Below, in pieces: positions 1-9,189 of a stretch of DNA of 64,000 nucleotides. The notes beneath the pieces were generated by a model that did not search any database, had not been told where the DNA came from, and was given only the letters and a program-made list of their open reading frames with translations. Made by a program: the position numbers and the translations under genes. Every line of letters starts with the position of its first letter. The stretch's first letter is position 1. The DNA lies in contig ONXC01000006.1 of the NCBI GenBank assembly GCA_900321715.1, positions 62,001-126,000 on the forward strand, given 5' to 3'. This DNA comes from an uncultured Bacteroidales bacterium (lineage in GTDB: Bacteria > Bacteroidota > Bacteroidia > Bacteroidales > UBA932).

Positions 1-367
1 CATCGGCCTTCCTGTTTCCTTCCGCATCCATACGGAAATACTCCGGATGGGTAGCGAAAAGGTTGCGAGGCAGCAGGAAAGACATGGCATGTTCTTCGTA
101 CTCGAAGTCAAATCCCTCGTCAATCCAATGCTGCTTCATCTGCGCGTATTCCTCGTCAAGGTAATCGTGACCGCAGATACTGATGGTGTTCATGCCGGTG
201 GCCTTCATCTTGGCCATCCAGTCAAGCACTTCCGGATTGGTGATGTCGTCCCAGGCAAGGACGACACCACGCATCTGGAAGAAGGGCTCCTTCTCCCTGG
301 CCGTGCTGCAGGAGAGCAGCACGGTCATGAAGAGAAGAACCAGATTAAAAAGCTTCCTACTCGGCAT
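1..367 (-). CDS. Lipoprotein, DUF4838/glycoside-hydrolase-like, 5' part only
   Basis: The N-terminal 122 codons are inside the window and the gene runs off the left edge. The start is the ATG at 367-365, which lies 11 nt inside the end of the preceding gene and implies translational coupling as the last visible PUL1 gene. The protein opens with a short signal peptide and a lipobox (VLLSCS, Cys about residue 20), so it is a lipoprotein. The following residues (MRGVVLAWDDI, then DWMAKMKATGMNTISI, later HPEYFRMD) read like the start of a TIM-barrel glycosidase of the DUF4838 or alpha-glucuronidase-like type, in which a phrase like HPEWFAL precedes the active-site region. That assignment is by resemblance only. 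A substrate cannot be given from the fragment. Confidence 0.7.
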   Translation of the reverse strand, partial: MPSRKLFNLVLLFMTVLLSCSTAREKEPFFQMRGVVLAWDDITNPEVLDWMAKMKATGMNTISICGHDYLDEEYAQMKQHWIDEGFDFEYEEHAMSFLLPRNLFATHPEYFRMDAEGNRKAD

Positions 368-1796
368 AGGCAGGCAGATAAACTTCGCAGAGGCCCTCTG
401 CAGCCGTGAATACAGGAGCACCGGGAGAAGCAACCTGAGGGAATAATCCAAGGGCATTCCAATCGTGAGGTCCATCCATGAGTTTGAAGCCGATAGCAGC
501 CTTGCTGCCGGTCATCTCATAGAATTTACGGCTAAGCTGGAGCTCGATGCGGCCCACGCCATTCTCAAGCGTTCCCTGGAGGAAGTGGTCCTGAGGATCT
601 GCGCTGGGAGTATTTGAGAAGCTTGTCCAGAAGTTGTCACCATCTGCACCGGTATACCTCAGATAGTAGGAGAGGTTGGTGAAGTCGGTAAAGCCATCTG
701 CACTCTGAAGGGCACCTTCTATGTACCATTCAACACCAGGGTTGTTCCAAGGTTTGATGAAGGCATAGTCGCCGGCATTGTCAATGGTGTGGAGGTAGCA
801 TCCGGTAGCGGGATCACCATCGGCATTGATGAACAGGTCCATAGGACGGCCGATATCGTATGAAGGATCGTCAAACTCCATGTACATGTATACATACTTG
901 GCGTTGGCGGCAAGTTTCATGGTCTTGATGGCGGTGAAGAGTGCGCCTTCGGGCAGAGTGTAAGTTACGATTGAAGGATCCTCCCAGTCGTCAAAGACAC
1001 CGTCGATGGTCATATCCAGAGCAAAAGGATAGGAGAGGTTGATGGTTGCTTCTGCAGACTTTCCGGGAACACCGTTCTCAATTGAAGCAAATTCAAGGAT
1101 GAGGGGATAGATACCGGGAGCGATGTCTGAAGGGATATCGGCAGTTACGGTGATCTCTTTCTCTGTCTGACCGGCAGGGATGGTCACATTCTCATCGAAA
1201 GCGGCATTTACCTTTGAATCGGCCTTGGCGGCAAGTTTTACCACAACATCGGCAGAGGTGGCCTTGGCCAGCACAAGCTGGACCTTTGCAGTGCCGTCTG
1301 AGGCAAACTGTGCGTCTGAGTAGATGCTTACCTCGGGCTTGAAGATGAATGTGTAGTTGATGTATACAACGGCGTTCTCTGCCACTGTAGCACCTTCTGC
1401 AGACTCAATCTTGATGGCGTGCTGGTATTCGCCGCCTTCCAGACCCATTACATCGGCCTCTGCTACGAATGTGGCAGAGGTCTCACCAGCCTTGATGGTT
1501 ACATTCTTGCCGTAGTCTGCTGCAAGTTCCTGCTTTCCTTCCTGGATAGCGGCCTTTGCAAGCTTGACTTTCACGTCTTTGTCGGACTTTGAAGAAAGGG
1601 TGAGTTTCACATTCGCCTCCTGCTCCTCGTTGAATGTAGCGTCGGCGCTGATGGAAACCACGGGAGTTACAGTCTGCTCCTGACCGGGATCCGGTTTGTC
1701 AGAAGGAGTTTCCTGAGGTGCGGGTTTGGCGCAGGAACCTGCCAGGAATCCTGCCGCGATGAGCAAAATGCTCATAATAAAACGTGTTCTTTTCAT
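357..1796 (-). CDS. Surface glycan-binding lipoprotein (Ig-like repeats plus CBM9-like domain)
   Basis: This is a 479-residue lipoprotein with a signal peptide and lipobox LAGSC (Cys22). A Pro/Asp/Gln-rich linker follows. Two similar beta-sandwich repeats come next (about 47-145 and 152-250), both with the pattern VSI..DA.F..., an ENVTIPAG or KNVTIKAG turn and a closing acidic strand, like the Calx-beta or Ig-type modules of Bacteroidota surface proteins. From about residue 258 the phrase IDGVFDDWEDP starts a CBM9-like carbohydrate-binding domain of about 220 residues. The gene follows the SusC/SusD pair directly and occupies the place of SusE/SusF, so it probably presents a glycan to SusD at the cell surface. 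No catalytic motif is visible. Confidence 0.8.
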   Translation of the reverse strand: MKRTRFIMSILLIAAGFLAGSCAKPAPQETPSDKPDPGQEQTVTPVVSISADATFNEEQEANVKLTLSSKSDKDVKVKLAKAAIQEGKQELAADYGKNVTIKAGETSATFVAEADVMGLEGGEYQHAIKIESAEGATVAENAVVYINYTFIFKPEVSIYSDAQFASDGTAKVQLVLAKATSADVVVKLAAKADSKVNAAFDENVTIPAGQTEKEITVTADIPSDIAPGIYPLILEFASIENGVPGKSAEATINLSYPFALDMTIDGVFDDWEDPSIVTYTLPEGALFTAIKTMKLAANAKYVYMYMEFDDPSYDIGRPMDLFINADGDPATGCYLHTIDNAGDYAFIKPWNNPGVEWYIEGALQSADGFTDFTNLSYYLRYTGADGDNFWTSFSNTPSADPQDHFLQGTLENGVGRIELQLSRKFYEMTGSKAAIGFKLMDGPHDWNALGLFPQVASPGAPVFTAAEGLCEVYLPAYAE

Positions 1797-1822
1797 AATA
1801 AAAAGGTTTTGTTAAAGTGTTA

Positions 1823-3526
1823 TTACCATTCAGGATTTTGTTCTAATTCACGATTCTTATCTATTTCGCTCTGAGGGATGGGGAACAGATAGTGCTTGGG
1901 CGCAACAAAGACGCGGTGCTGGAATACGGGGTAATGGATTACACCATCTGCATCTACGGTTACGCGGTGCACGGTCTTGTTATCTACCACCTCTGCAATC
2001 TTCCAGCGGCGGACATCCCAGAAGCGGTGGTTCTCGAAGCAAAGCTCAATACGGCGCTCATGGCGGATACGCTCACGCATCTGGTCCTTTGTCAGGCCAT
2101 CCGGAATCTCCTTTACCTTGGCACGGCGACGGATCACATTCACAAGTTCACGGACACGTGCGGTAGGGCCCTCGACCTCGTTCAGGGCCTCTGCGTAATT
2201 CAGATACAGCTCACCTGTACGCATGATGGCGAAGCGGCGGTAAGTCCAACTGGCGTGGGTTACCAGATTGTGGTTCTGGTCCAGATACTTGTTGGTAAAG
2301 TAGTTTGTACGTATGATGGAGCCGATATTGATATCATCCTTACCATTTGCAGAGATATCAATCTGACGGCCCTGAAGGGTGGCGCCATTATAGAGGATAC
2401 AGCTGTAGAAGCGTTCTTCACGACCGTCCCAGGGGTGGGTGGGGTCATAGTCGGTGGCCAGCGGATTGAGAATTTGCTGGTTGTCTTCCGTATATCCAAG
2501 GACAGGAATCTCTCCGGAAGTCTGCATCTCAAAATCATCCACCATCTCCTGAATAGGACCATCCACATTGAAGGCGCCGTAACCAAGAGGCATGGCATAT
2601 ACATCCCACCAGTAGCACTCATAGTGCTCGGAGTTCTTGGTCCATATGACCTCGTTGTCAATGCCGGGTTTATTGAAAAGGTCGCTGTATTTGAGAGCAA
2701 GCACGTGGCCGTTTGCTTCGGCCATCTTCAGGGCTTCGCGGCAGGCATCTGCAGCTTCCTCCCAACGTTCCGCGTCGTGGTCGGGGTTCCAGAACTCACT
2801 CGCCCAGTAGAGCTTGACCTGGGATTTGACAACGGTTGCGACCAGCGAAGTGAATCGGCCGAAATTGGCATCGTCGTGCTTGGCAGGCAAATGTTCAATG
2901 GCCGAATCCATATCGTCCAGGACCTGCTGAAGCGTTTCTTCCGCAGTGGCTCTCTTTATACCTTTAAGAGACTCCACATTACCCGGATCCAGTACATCTG
3001 TGATGATTGGAACGCCGCCCCACTGCTTGAACAGCAGAAAATAATAATAACCGCGCAGGCCGTATGCCTCGCCAAGGAGACGCTCCTTTCTGTTTGTGGC
3101 GGCACCGGCGCTAAGTTCATCAGGAATAAGGTCGAAATCCTTGATAAACATATTGCAGCGGCGGATGCAGCTGTAATAGTCACTCCAGTTACGTTCCATG
3201 GGCATACGGTTGGGGTTCCAGTTGCCAAGGTTGATGTCAAAGGGACTGGCAGGATAGCCGGAGCCCTGCTGGAAGCCTATTTCGTCGGTTGCTCCACCAA
3301 GTTTGTATCGGCCAGTAAGGTCTTCCGTATTGTACTGGAAGTCCGGGAGGTAGACATAGGCGTTGTCAAGATACTGCTCTGCCGTTTCTATCTTGGAGAA
3401 CATCTCTTCCTCTGTCAGGTTGTCACCGGGCGCACGGTCCAGAAAGTCTTTCTTGCAAGAGATAGCCAGCAAGCTCACCAGGATGGCGGCTGCAATGAAG
3501 GTATAACGTAATTTCATCTTTTCCAT
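1823..3526 (-). CDS. SusD/RagB family outer-membrane nutrient-binding lipoprotein
   Basis: A 567-residue SusD homologue, the lipoprotein lid that works with a SusC transporter to capture oligosaccharide. The signal peptide ends at a lipobox LLAISC (Cys24), followed by KKDFLDRAP, the classic start of mature SusD proteins. The first part is alpha-helical (TPR-like, with GEAYGLRGYYYFLL). The C-terminal part has the family ending (RRFAIMRTGELYLNYAEALNE, then ERRIELCFENHRFWDVRRWK). An in-frame Met at residue 4 is an alternative start. The gene lies 12 nt after the SusC gene. It belongs to PUL1, whose substrate cannot be read from this protein. Confidence 0.95.
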   Translation of the reverse strand: MEKMKLRYTFIAAAILVSLLAISCKKDFLDRAPGDNLTEEEMFSKIETAEQYLDNAYVYLPDFQYNTEDLTGRYKLGGATDEIGFQQGSGYPASPFDINLGNWNPNRMPMERNWSDYYSCIRRCNMFIKDFDLIPDELSAGAATNRKERLLGEAYGLRGYYYFLLFKQWGGVPIITDVLDPGNVESLKGIKRATAEETLQQVLDDMDSAIEHLPAKHDDANFGRFTSLVATVVKSQVKLYWASEFWNPDHDAERWEEAADACREALKMAEANGHVLALKYSDLFNKPGIDNEVIWTKNSEHYECYWWDVYAMPLGYGAFNVDGPIQEMVDDFEMQTSGEIPVLGYTEDNQQILNPLATDYDPTHPWDGREERFYSCILYNGATLQGRQIDISANGKDDINIGSIIRTNYFTNKYLDQNHNLVTHASWTYRRFAIMRTGELYLNYAEALNEVEGPTARVRELVNVIRRRAKVKEIPDGLTKDQMRERIRHERRIELCFENHRFWDVRRWKIAEVVDNKTVHRVTVDADGVIHYPVFQHRVFVAPKHYLFPIPQSEIDKNRELEQNPEW

Positions 3527-3538
3527 AGCATAACTCTT

Positions 3539-6500
3539 TTAAATGTCAAAACGAAGGCCCAGGTTGATGATACGCTGGAGAGGATAAGGCAGGGTACCGG
3601 AGCCTGCAGCTTCAGGATCACGGTCTTTCAGCCAGAGCTTATCCCAAACAGCCACATTCTGGGCGTTGACAAAGACACGGGCATTTGCAATGCGGATGCG
3701 CTGCAGAAGCTGACGCGGGATGGTATAACCAAACTCTATGTTACGGAGTTTTATATAGTCCGTACGCATGAGGTTGTAGTCACTCACCTCCGTATTGTTA
3801 GCCGTTGTATGGGCAACAGGCAGGAGGGCATTGGGGTTACTTTCAGTCCAGCGCTGCAGGTTGATTATGCTGGAAGGATAGGCAAAAAAGCGAGCCGTTC
3901 CGCCAAGAGCACCACTAAACATCATTGAGAAGTCGAATCCTCTCCAATTAATTCCGAAGGAAAGGCCTGCGGTAAATGTGGGGACAGAAGAGCACTTGAG
4001 AGGGACACGGTCGTCAGGGTCGATTTTTCCGTCCTTGTTTACATCTTCATATTTAATATCACCGGGAATCACGGGGCCGAATGCCTGCTTGGGACTGTTG
4101 TCAATCTCGTCCTGGCTCTGGAACAGGCCAAGGGAATGATATCCCAGGGCGTAGCCAATCTCATAACCGCGAAGGTCCTGATAATCAAACTTGGGGGTAG
4201 GCTGATCATTCTCCAACACCTTGTTCTTGGCCCATGTACCCTGAAGGTTCGCGAATACGGAGAAATCCTTGTTGATACGCTTATTGAATCGGATTTCGGC
4301 CTCAACACCCTGATTGAACACCTTACCGGAGTTTCTGGGCGCCACATTGGGAATACCCACATAATCAGGCACGCTTCCGGCTTCCGTGAGGATGTTGTCA
4401 CGCATTTCTCGGAAGTAATCCACGGTGAAGTTCAGGGAGTTGTCCTTGAACAGTGACATATCGAAGCCAACGTTCAGCTTGCGGGCCTTTTCCCATGTCA
4501 CGAATGAGTTTCCGAACCTGGTCTGATTGTAACCTCCCGCTGCCATAGTACCACCGTTGGTGGTTCCAAAATAGTAACCGGAAGGGAAAATGGATCCAAG
4601 GCCGCCGCCAGGGCCGAATTCAGTGATGAACAGGAAGCGGGAGCCGCCAATCTGGTCATTACCCACAACTCCGTATGACCCTCTGATCTTGAATATTTTC
4701 ATCCATTCAGGAGCATGCAACCAAGGCTCTTCACTCAGAACCCAACCTGCCGATACTGACGGGAATACACCGTAACGGCGTCCGGGAGGGAAGTTTTCAG
4801 ATCCGTTATAACCGATATTACCCTCCAGGAAGTAACGGCGGGCATAGTTGTAGGTGAATCGACCGCTCAGGCCCTGATAGGCATACGTGTATTCAGAGCT
4901 CTGCAGGTCCTTGATGGTACGGTTTACCATCAGCTGCGCGGTCACTGAATGGCGGCCGAATTCGCGATCGTAATTGAGCCTGGCGTCCATATAGACATAG
5001 CGCTCCGTGTACGTACCAGTACTTGCGGTAAGACGTCCGTTTGAGGTGAAGTCCTGATAGACATCCTCGCCATCGGCATTCTTGCCGCGGTACCAGTATG
5101 ACTCGAAGGTCTGGCTCCAGGAACGGTTGAGGTTACTGGTATTCTCAAAACTGAAATATGCCTGGATGCTGAGGCCCTTGGTAATGAAGTCCAGCAGATG
5201 TTTGGCCGATATGGTACCATTCATCACGTTGGATCCGTTGTTATAGTAACCGCTCCTTGTAATGAGGCCGTAGGGGTTACCGGGCTGGAAAGGAATTTCC
5301 AGGGCCGATCCTGCAGCCAGCGTTCCGTCCGGGTTGAAGATAGCCTGGGTTCCGGGGAGACGGCTTGTTATCTGGCCAAATACATAAGGGAAGCTGATAC
5401 TGGGTCCCACGCGTGTTTCCAGACGTCCTGCAAGGTCAATGCGGATATCCAACATCTTGGTTGCACGGAAATCAATGTTGGAACGGAAGTTATAGCGGTC
5501 GTACTTTGACTTCACGCCGTAGTTGGCCTCAAACTCGTCCTCATGATTAAGCAGTGTTCCCTGACGGATATAGCTACCGGACACGAAGTAATTGATCCTG
5601 TGATTCTTACCGGCACTGCCGGAGATATTCACATTATACTGCTGCTGCCAGGAGTGGTCCTTCAGCACCACATCAAACCAGTCTGTGTTAGGGAACTGGT
5701 AAGGGTCTGAACCATTCTTGATTATCTCCAGCACTTCCTCTGTATATCTGAGCGGCTGGCCGTCATTATAGTCAACCGCCCTGTTATACAGAGCCTGCTC
5801 ATAAGAACTCATGGTCTTTGGAAGACGGATGGGCTGCTGAAGGGCGTGCTGAAGGGTAAATGAAATCTTGGGGCGCTCGTCTCCGGAGCCTCGGCGCGTA
5901 CTTACGACCACGACGCCGTTAGCACCCTGTATACCATACAGAGAAGATGAGGATGCGTCCTTCAGGATAGTGATGGACTCAATCTCATTGGGATCCAGCA
6001 TATCAAAATCGGCCTTGTTGCGGGGCAGACCGTCAATTACCACAAGCGGGGCGCTGGTTCCATAGGTGCCAAGGCCACGGATGTACAGGCTGGAAGCATC
6101 GGCACCGGGCTCACCGGAATACTGGACGGTGAAAAGACCCGGGAGCTTTCCGGCCAGGGCATTTGATATGTTGGCCACGGGGCTCTGGACCAGTTCCCTT
6201 GTCTGGATGGTAGAGATTGCACCGGTAATTGAGCGGCGGGTCTGGCGGTTATTCATACCTACCACCACAACCTCTTCCAGAAGGTTCTGCTCATCACGGA
6301 GCACGATGTTCAGGCTCTGGTCACCACCCGGAAGGGGCAGCTCCCACGCCTGATACCCAAGTGACGACACGCACAGGACATCGTCCTTCTTGATGTTTTT
6401 CAGAATGAACCGGCCATCCAAGTCTGTAATAGTGGCATTCTGGCTGCCCTTAATCCAGACGGCAGCCCCAATGACGGAGTCGCCACGCATATCTGTCACA

Positions 6501-6862
6501 GTTCCGCTGATTTGAGGTTTTTTCTTGTCCCGGCCGGCCGTTCCCGGTTTATCGGCCTGGACTTCCTCCTTGGAAATGATGACAATTGTTCCCTTTATCT
6601 CAAATTTGAGAGGAGAACGCAGAACTTTTTCCAACACAGATTCCAGTTTCTCATCCTCAAATACCGCACTCACACCAGGAGCATTCTCAAGGTCTGAGGG
6701 TTCATAGATAAATGAGTACCCGGTCTGGTTGCCAATTTCTTTCAAGACCGTGGACAAGGCTTCATTACGGAAGGTCTTTGTAACGGTCTGGGCCGCGGCT
6801 CCCATGCTGAAGGCAGCAAACAAGAACGCCAGCATTAAAATCTTACACAGGGCTTTTCTCAT
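3539..6862 (-). CDS. SusC/RagA TonB-dependent transporter with STN signalling domain
   Basis: A 1107-residue outer-membrane transporter. After a signal peptide ending in AAAQ come an STN (secretin/TonB short N-terminal) domain at about 27-97, a carboxypeptidase-regulatory-like beta domain (about 117-195, QISGTVTDMRGDSVIGAAVW), the plug (LLEEVVVVGMNN onward, TonB box region) and the 22-strand barrel ending NLGLRFDI. An STN domain normally contacts a FecR-type anti-sigma factor in the periplasm, and one is encoded immediately upstream, with the matching ECF sigma factor before that. The transporter therefore probably senses its own substrate and switches on the operon. SusD follows after 12 nt. 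Confidence 0.95.
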   Translation of the reverse strand: MRKALCKILMLAFLFAAFSMGAAAQTVTKTFRNEALSTVLKEIGNQTGYSFIYEPSDLENAPGVSAVFEDEKLESVLEKVLRSPLKFEIKGTIVIISKEEVQADKPGTAGRDKKKPQISGTVTDMRGDSVIGAAVWIKGSQNATITDLDGRFILKNIKKDDVLCVSSLGYQAWELPLPGGDQSLNIVLRDEQNLLEEVVVVGMNNRQTRRSITGAISTIQTRELVQSPVANISNALAGKLPGLFTVQYSGEPGADASSLYIRGLGTYGTSAPLVVIDGLPRNKADFDMLDPNEIESITILKDASSSSLYGIQGANGVVVVSTRRGSGDERPKISFTLQHALQQPIRLPKTMSSYEQALYNRAVDYNDGQPLRYTEEVLEIIKNGSDPYQFPNTDWFDVVLKDHSWQQQYNVNISGSAGKNHRINYFVSGSYIRQGTLLNHEDEFEANYGVKSKYDRYNFRSNIDFRATKMLDIRIDLAGRLETRVGPSISFPYVFGQITSRLPGTQAIFNPDGTLAAGSALEIPFQPGNPYGLITRSGYYNNGSNVMNGTISAKHLLDFITKGLSIQAYFSFENTSNLNRSWSQTFESYWYRGKNADGEDVYQDFTSNGRLTASTGTYTERYVYMDARLNYDREFGRHSVTAQLMVNRTIKDLQSSEYTYAYQGLSGRFTYNYARRYFLEGNIGYNGSENFPPGRRYGVFPSVSAGWVLSEEPWLHAPEWMKIFKIRGSYGVVGNDQIGGSRFLFITEFGPGGGLGSIFPSGYYFGTTNGGTMAAGGYNQTRFGNSFVTWEKARKLNVGFDMSLFKDNSLNFTVDYFREMRDNILTEAGSVPDYVGIPNVAPRNSGKVFNQGVEAEIRFNKRINKDFSVFANLQGTWAKNKVLENDQPTPKFDYQDLRGYEIGYALGYHSLGLFQSQDEIDNSPKQAFGPVIPGDIKYEDVNKDGKIDPDDRVPLKCSSVPTFTAGLSFGINWRGFDFSMMFSGALGGTARFFAYPSSIINLQRWTESNPNALLPVAHTTANNTEVSDYNLMRTDYIKLRNIEFGYTIPRQLLQRIRIANARVFVNAQNVAVWDKLWLKDRDPEAAGSGTLPYPLQRIINLGLRFDI

Positions 6863-6877
6863 AAGTATGTTAATAGG

Positions 6878-7840
6878 TTAACGTGTCTGAACGTAGTAGA
6901 TACCGTCTTCCTGCTTCCAGGTTATGGGCCTGATACATGAGAGGGCATCAAGTATATTGGGAAGGCTTTCCTTAAGATTGAGGATGAAGCCAAATTCCTG
7001 AGTGTTTTCCCCGCTATAACGGATATCCACGCCGTATATGGAAGAAATGCGGGCGAGAAGGCGGTCAAGGCTGATTGACGTGCATTCCAATGTACCACGC
7101 AACCAACTTGTACGGCTGCGGACATCACCGCTGTATTTTTTCAAATTATCATCTGACAGCCTGTATGAGAGGATTTCTCCCGGTTGCATATCAACCTGCA
7201 CAGAAGCATTGCAGAAGGCGATACATCCCTCCAAAAGCGCTGCCTCAACTTCCCCCTCCCCGGGGTAGGCACAAGCATTGAACTTTGTACCGGAAACCGT
7301 GATGCGGTTTTCACCCATCTCCACGGTAAAAGGAGCACTGGGATTGTGACGTACATCAAAATAGCCTTCACCGCTGAGTTTAACCCTGCGGTCTGTCATA
7401 TACTCATCGGTATAACTGAGACGGGAAGCCGCGTTAAGCCATACCAGGGTGCTGTCGGGAAGGATGACCTTGGTCTGTTCACAGTAACGGGTTTCTACGG
7501 TGAAAACGTTGGGAATTGAGGGAATGACCTGGGGGGCCTCCTTGCCTTTTCCGGGGAGCAGCATGAGGATGAGTCCTATGGCGGCGGCGGCGGCGGCGCC
7601 CACAGCCCATGACAGAGTACGCAGATTGTGCCGGCGGATTATGCGCCTGCGTAACTTTTTATAGGAGTCTATCTGATAGAGCGTGGGGATATGACCGGTT
7701 TTCCATTCGGCCTCCCATTCCCGGAAAAGTGCCCTATTGGCCTCAGATTCTGCCAGGAAGGCACGTATCTGCGTTGCCGCCTTACGTGATATCTCACCAG
7801 CAAAGTAGCTGTAACAGAGCGTTTTAGTGTTATCGTTCAT
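6878..7840 (-). CDS. FecR-family anti-sigma factor
   Basis: A 320-residue inner-membrane protein that would hold the adjacent ECF sigma factor inactive. The cytoplasmic part is residues 1 to about 75. One membrane segment follows (about 77-98, including a run of six alanines encoded by a GGC repeat near 7578-7596). The periplasmic FecR domain is at about 115-220 (VETRYCEQTKVILPDSTLVWLNA is its typical start), and the C-terminal DUF4974/STN-like domain at about 245-318 mirrors the STN domain of SusC. It lies 15 nt before the SusC gene and 75 nt after the sigma gene. That 75-nt gap contains a short inverted repeat (AGGG..CCCT) but no convincing promoter. Confidence 0.93.
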   Translation of the reverse strand: MNDNTKTLCYSYFAGEISRKAATQIRAFLAESEANRALFREWEAEWKTGHIPTLYQIDSYKKLRRRIIRRHNLRTLSWAVGAAAAAAIGLILMLLPGKGKEAPQVIPSIPNVFTVETRYCEQTKVILPDSTLVWLNAASRLSYTDEYMTDRRVKLSGEGYFDVRHNPSAPFTVEMGENRITVSGTKFNACAYPGEGEVEAALLEGCIAFCNASVQVDMQPGEILSYRLSDDNLKKYSGDVRSRTSWLRGTLECTSISLDRLLARISSIYGVDIRYSGENTQEFGFILNLKESLPNILDALSCIRPITWKQEDGIYYVQTR

Positions 7841-7915
7841 AAAATAGGGATTAGATATCCTCTATTATAAGAACGATTGACAGGGCTTTAACCCTACCTC
7901 TTGACAAAGGATTAT

Positions 7916-8506
7916 TTAAAGGCCGAGGATAATAAGGAGGATGGGCAGAAGCTTTTCATTGACATTGAGGAATTCTCCGCTGGAGAGCTTAGCGCGAAGC
8001 TCCTTGAGGGCGCGGGTCATTTGCTTCTCCACCGCTTTTACCGTTATTCCAAGACGCTGGGCGATCTCCTCATTATGGAGCCCCTCTTTCCGGCTCAAAG
8101 AGAAGACTTCCTTGCAACGGGGAGGAAGGGAGTCTATTATCCTGTCCAATTCACGGTTAAGGTCTGACAGCAGGAGCTTGTCATCCGTGGACTCTCCATC
8201 TCCTACAAGGTCTTCAATGAACAGGAACTCTTCTTCCGGGGAAATACCTATATTAGTATCTATAATATTGCGCTTTACGCTGAGATGACGGAGTATGTCC
8301 AGGCAGCGGTTCCTTGTCATGGTGAAAATCACAGGATGCCAGTGATCGGACTCTTTTCCTTTATAACGCTCCCAGAAACGGATAAAGACATCCTGCACCA
8401 GGTCTTCGGCCTGGCGTGGGTCCTGCAGGATGCGCCGCGCAAAAGCAGTCATTCTGGGCGCATACTCATAATATAACTGTTCAAGTGATGTCTTGTCCAG
8501 CAACAT
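7916..8506 (-). CDS. ECF-type RNA polymerase sigma-70 factor
   Basis: A 196-residue extracytoplasmic-function sigma factor. Region 2 is at about 8-75 (QLYYEYAPRMTAFARRIL, then AEDLVQDVFIRFWERY, which binds the -10 region and core polymerase). Region 4 is at about 125-182 (LPPRCKEVFSLSRKEGLHNEEIAQRLG followed by the recognition helix VKAVEKQMTRALKELR). It is the partner of the FecR protein encoded next and of the STN-bearing SusC. It begins 4 nt after the stop of the preceding CBM9-like lipoprotein gene, so the sigma gene is not the first gene of the transcript. A second, internal promoter cannot be excluded. Confidence 0.95.
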   Translation of the reverse strand: MLLDKTSLEQLYYEYAPRMTAFARRILQDPRQAEDLVQDVFIRFWERYKGKESDHWHPVIFTMTRNRCLDILRHLSVKRNIIDTNIGISPEEEFLFIEDLVGDGESTDDKLLLSDLNRELDRIIDSLPPRCKEVFSLSRKEGLHNEEIAQRLGITVKAVEKQMTRALKELRAKLSSGEFLNVNEKLLPILLIILGL

Positions 8507-8510
8507 AGTC

Positions 8511-9128
8511 TTATCTCATAATGGCCGGGAACAGCATGTCGGGCTTGTGGAAATCAGGAGACTTATCATCTGACGGTACGGCCGAGTACCAGTTAACATT
8601 GCCTTCAGGTGTGAAATCGGCACGGAAAACACCCATACGGAAACCTTTTTCAAGGTTCATTCCCATTTCCAGCAGTTCTGATTTCCTTACCCTTCCGGAA
8701 ACGACATAAGAGTTTTCCTTGACTTTTGCCATAGTCTCAAGGGTCTTGAAATCCCAGCCGTAATCAATCTTACGGTAATACTCTCCCCTGTAGTCCAGTA
8801 CTCTGCCGGCGGGATCTATTTCTGCCGCGTAATAGACATCCATCTCCGGCTTTTCGACAAAGAAAATCTCTATCCTGTCTTCTGGTTCAACATCAGATTC
8901 CGTCTTAAAATCTTCTTTGAGGGTTATGGTATTATCCGGGACTTCATACAGGAAATAGAACCAGTCGGCATCTGAGAAGCAACGGAAAGAAGTATTGTCC
9001 TCAAGGCCGTCCCATGGGGCATGCAGTCCGTCTATTGAGGCGGATTCGTTTATAATGAAGGTGTTATTATTCCCACATCCCACAGTTAGCGGAAGAAGCA
9101 ATGATATCCAGACAAAAAAACGATTCAT
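8511..9128 (-). CDS. CBM9-like carbohydrate-binding lipoprotein heading PUL1
   Basis: The likely start is the ATG at 9128, preceded by AGGAA and giving a standard signal peptide with lipobox LTVGC. An open frame continues 16 codons upstream but has no leader character. The mature protein of about 190 residues is a single CBM9-like beta-sandwich: IDGLHAPWDGLEDNTSF, FSDADWFYFLYEVPD, then EDRIEIFFV and a C-terminal NWYSAVP. Proteins of this type bind sugars at the cell surface and have no catalytic site. It is the first gene of the PUL1 transcript, 4 nt before the sigma gene, which is an unusual position for a binding protein. Confidence 0.75.
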   Translation of the reverse strand: MNRFFVWISLLLPLTVGCGNNNTFIINESASIDGLHAPWDGLEDNTSFRCFSDADWFYFLYEVPDNTITLKEDFKTESDVEPEDRIEIFFVEKPEMDVYYAAEIDPAGRVLDYRGEYYRKIDYGWDFKTLETMAKVKENSYVVSGRVRKSELLEMGMNLEKGFRMGVFRADFTPEGNVNWYSAVPSDDKSPDFHKPDMLFPAIMR

Positions 9129-9147
9129 ATTCCTGTTATTGCTAACA

Positions 9148-9155
9148 CAAAGTTC
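9148..9155 (-). promoter_or_regulatory. Possible -7 element for PUL1 operon
   Basis: On the minus strand the sequence reads GAACTTTG, one mismatch from the Bacteroidota -7 consensus TAnnTTTG. A TTTTG lies about 20 nt upstream, as expected for the -33 element. It sits 20 nt before the ATG of the first PUL1 gene. The call rests on motif match and spacing only. Confidence 0.4.
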
Positions 9156-9189
9156 GTAATATTTTTTCTTAATCAAAATAAAAATACCA

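Noticed and set aside
1892-3511. Long open frame of 539 codons antisense to the SusD gene
   Set aside because: It lies wholly opposite a clear SusD homologue and shows no domain. Skewed codon use in the true gene keeps the antisense frame open.
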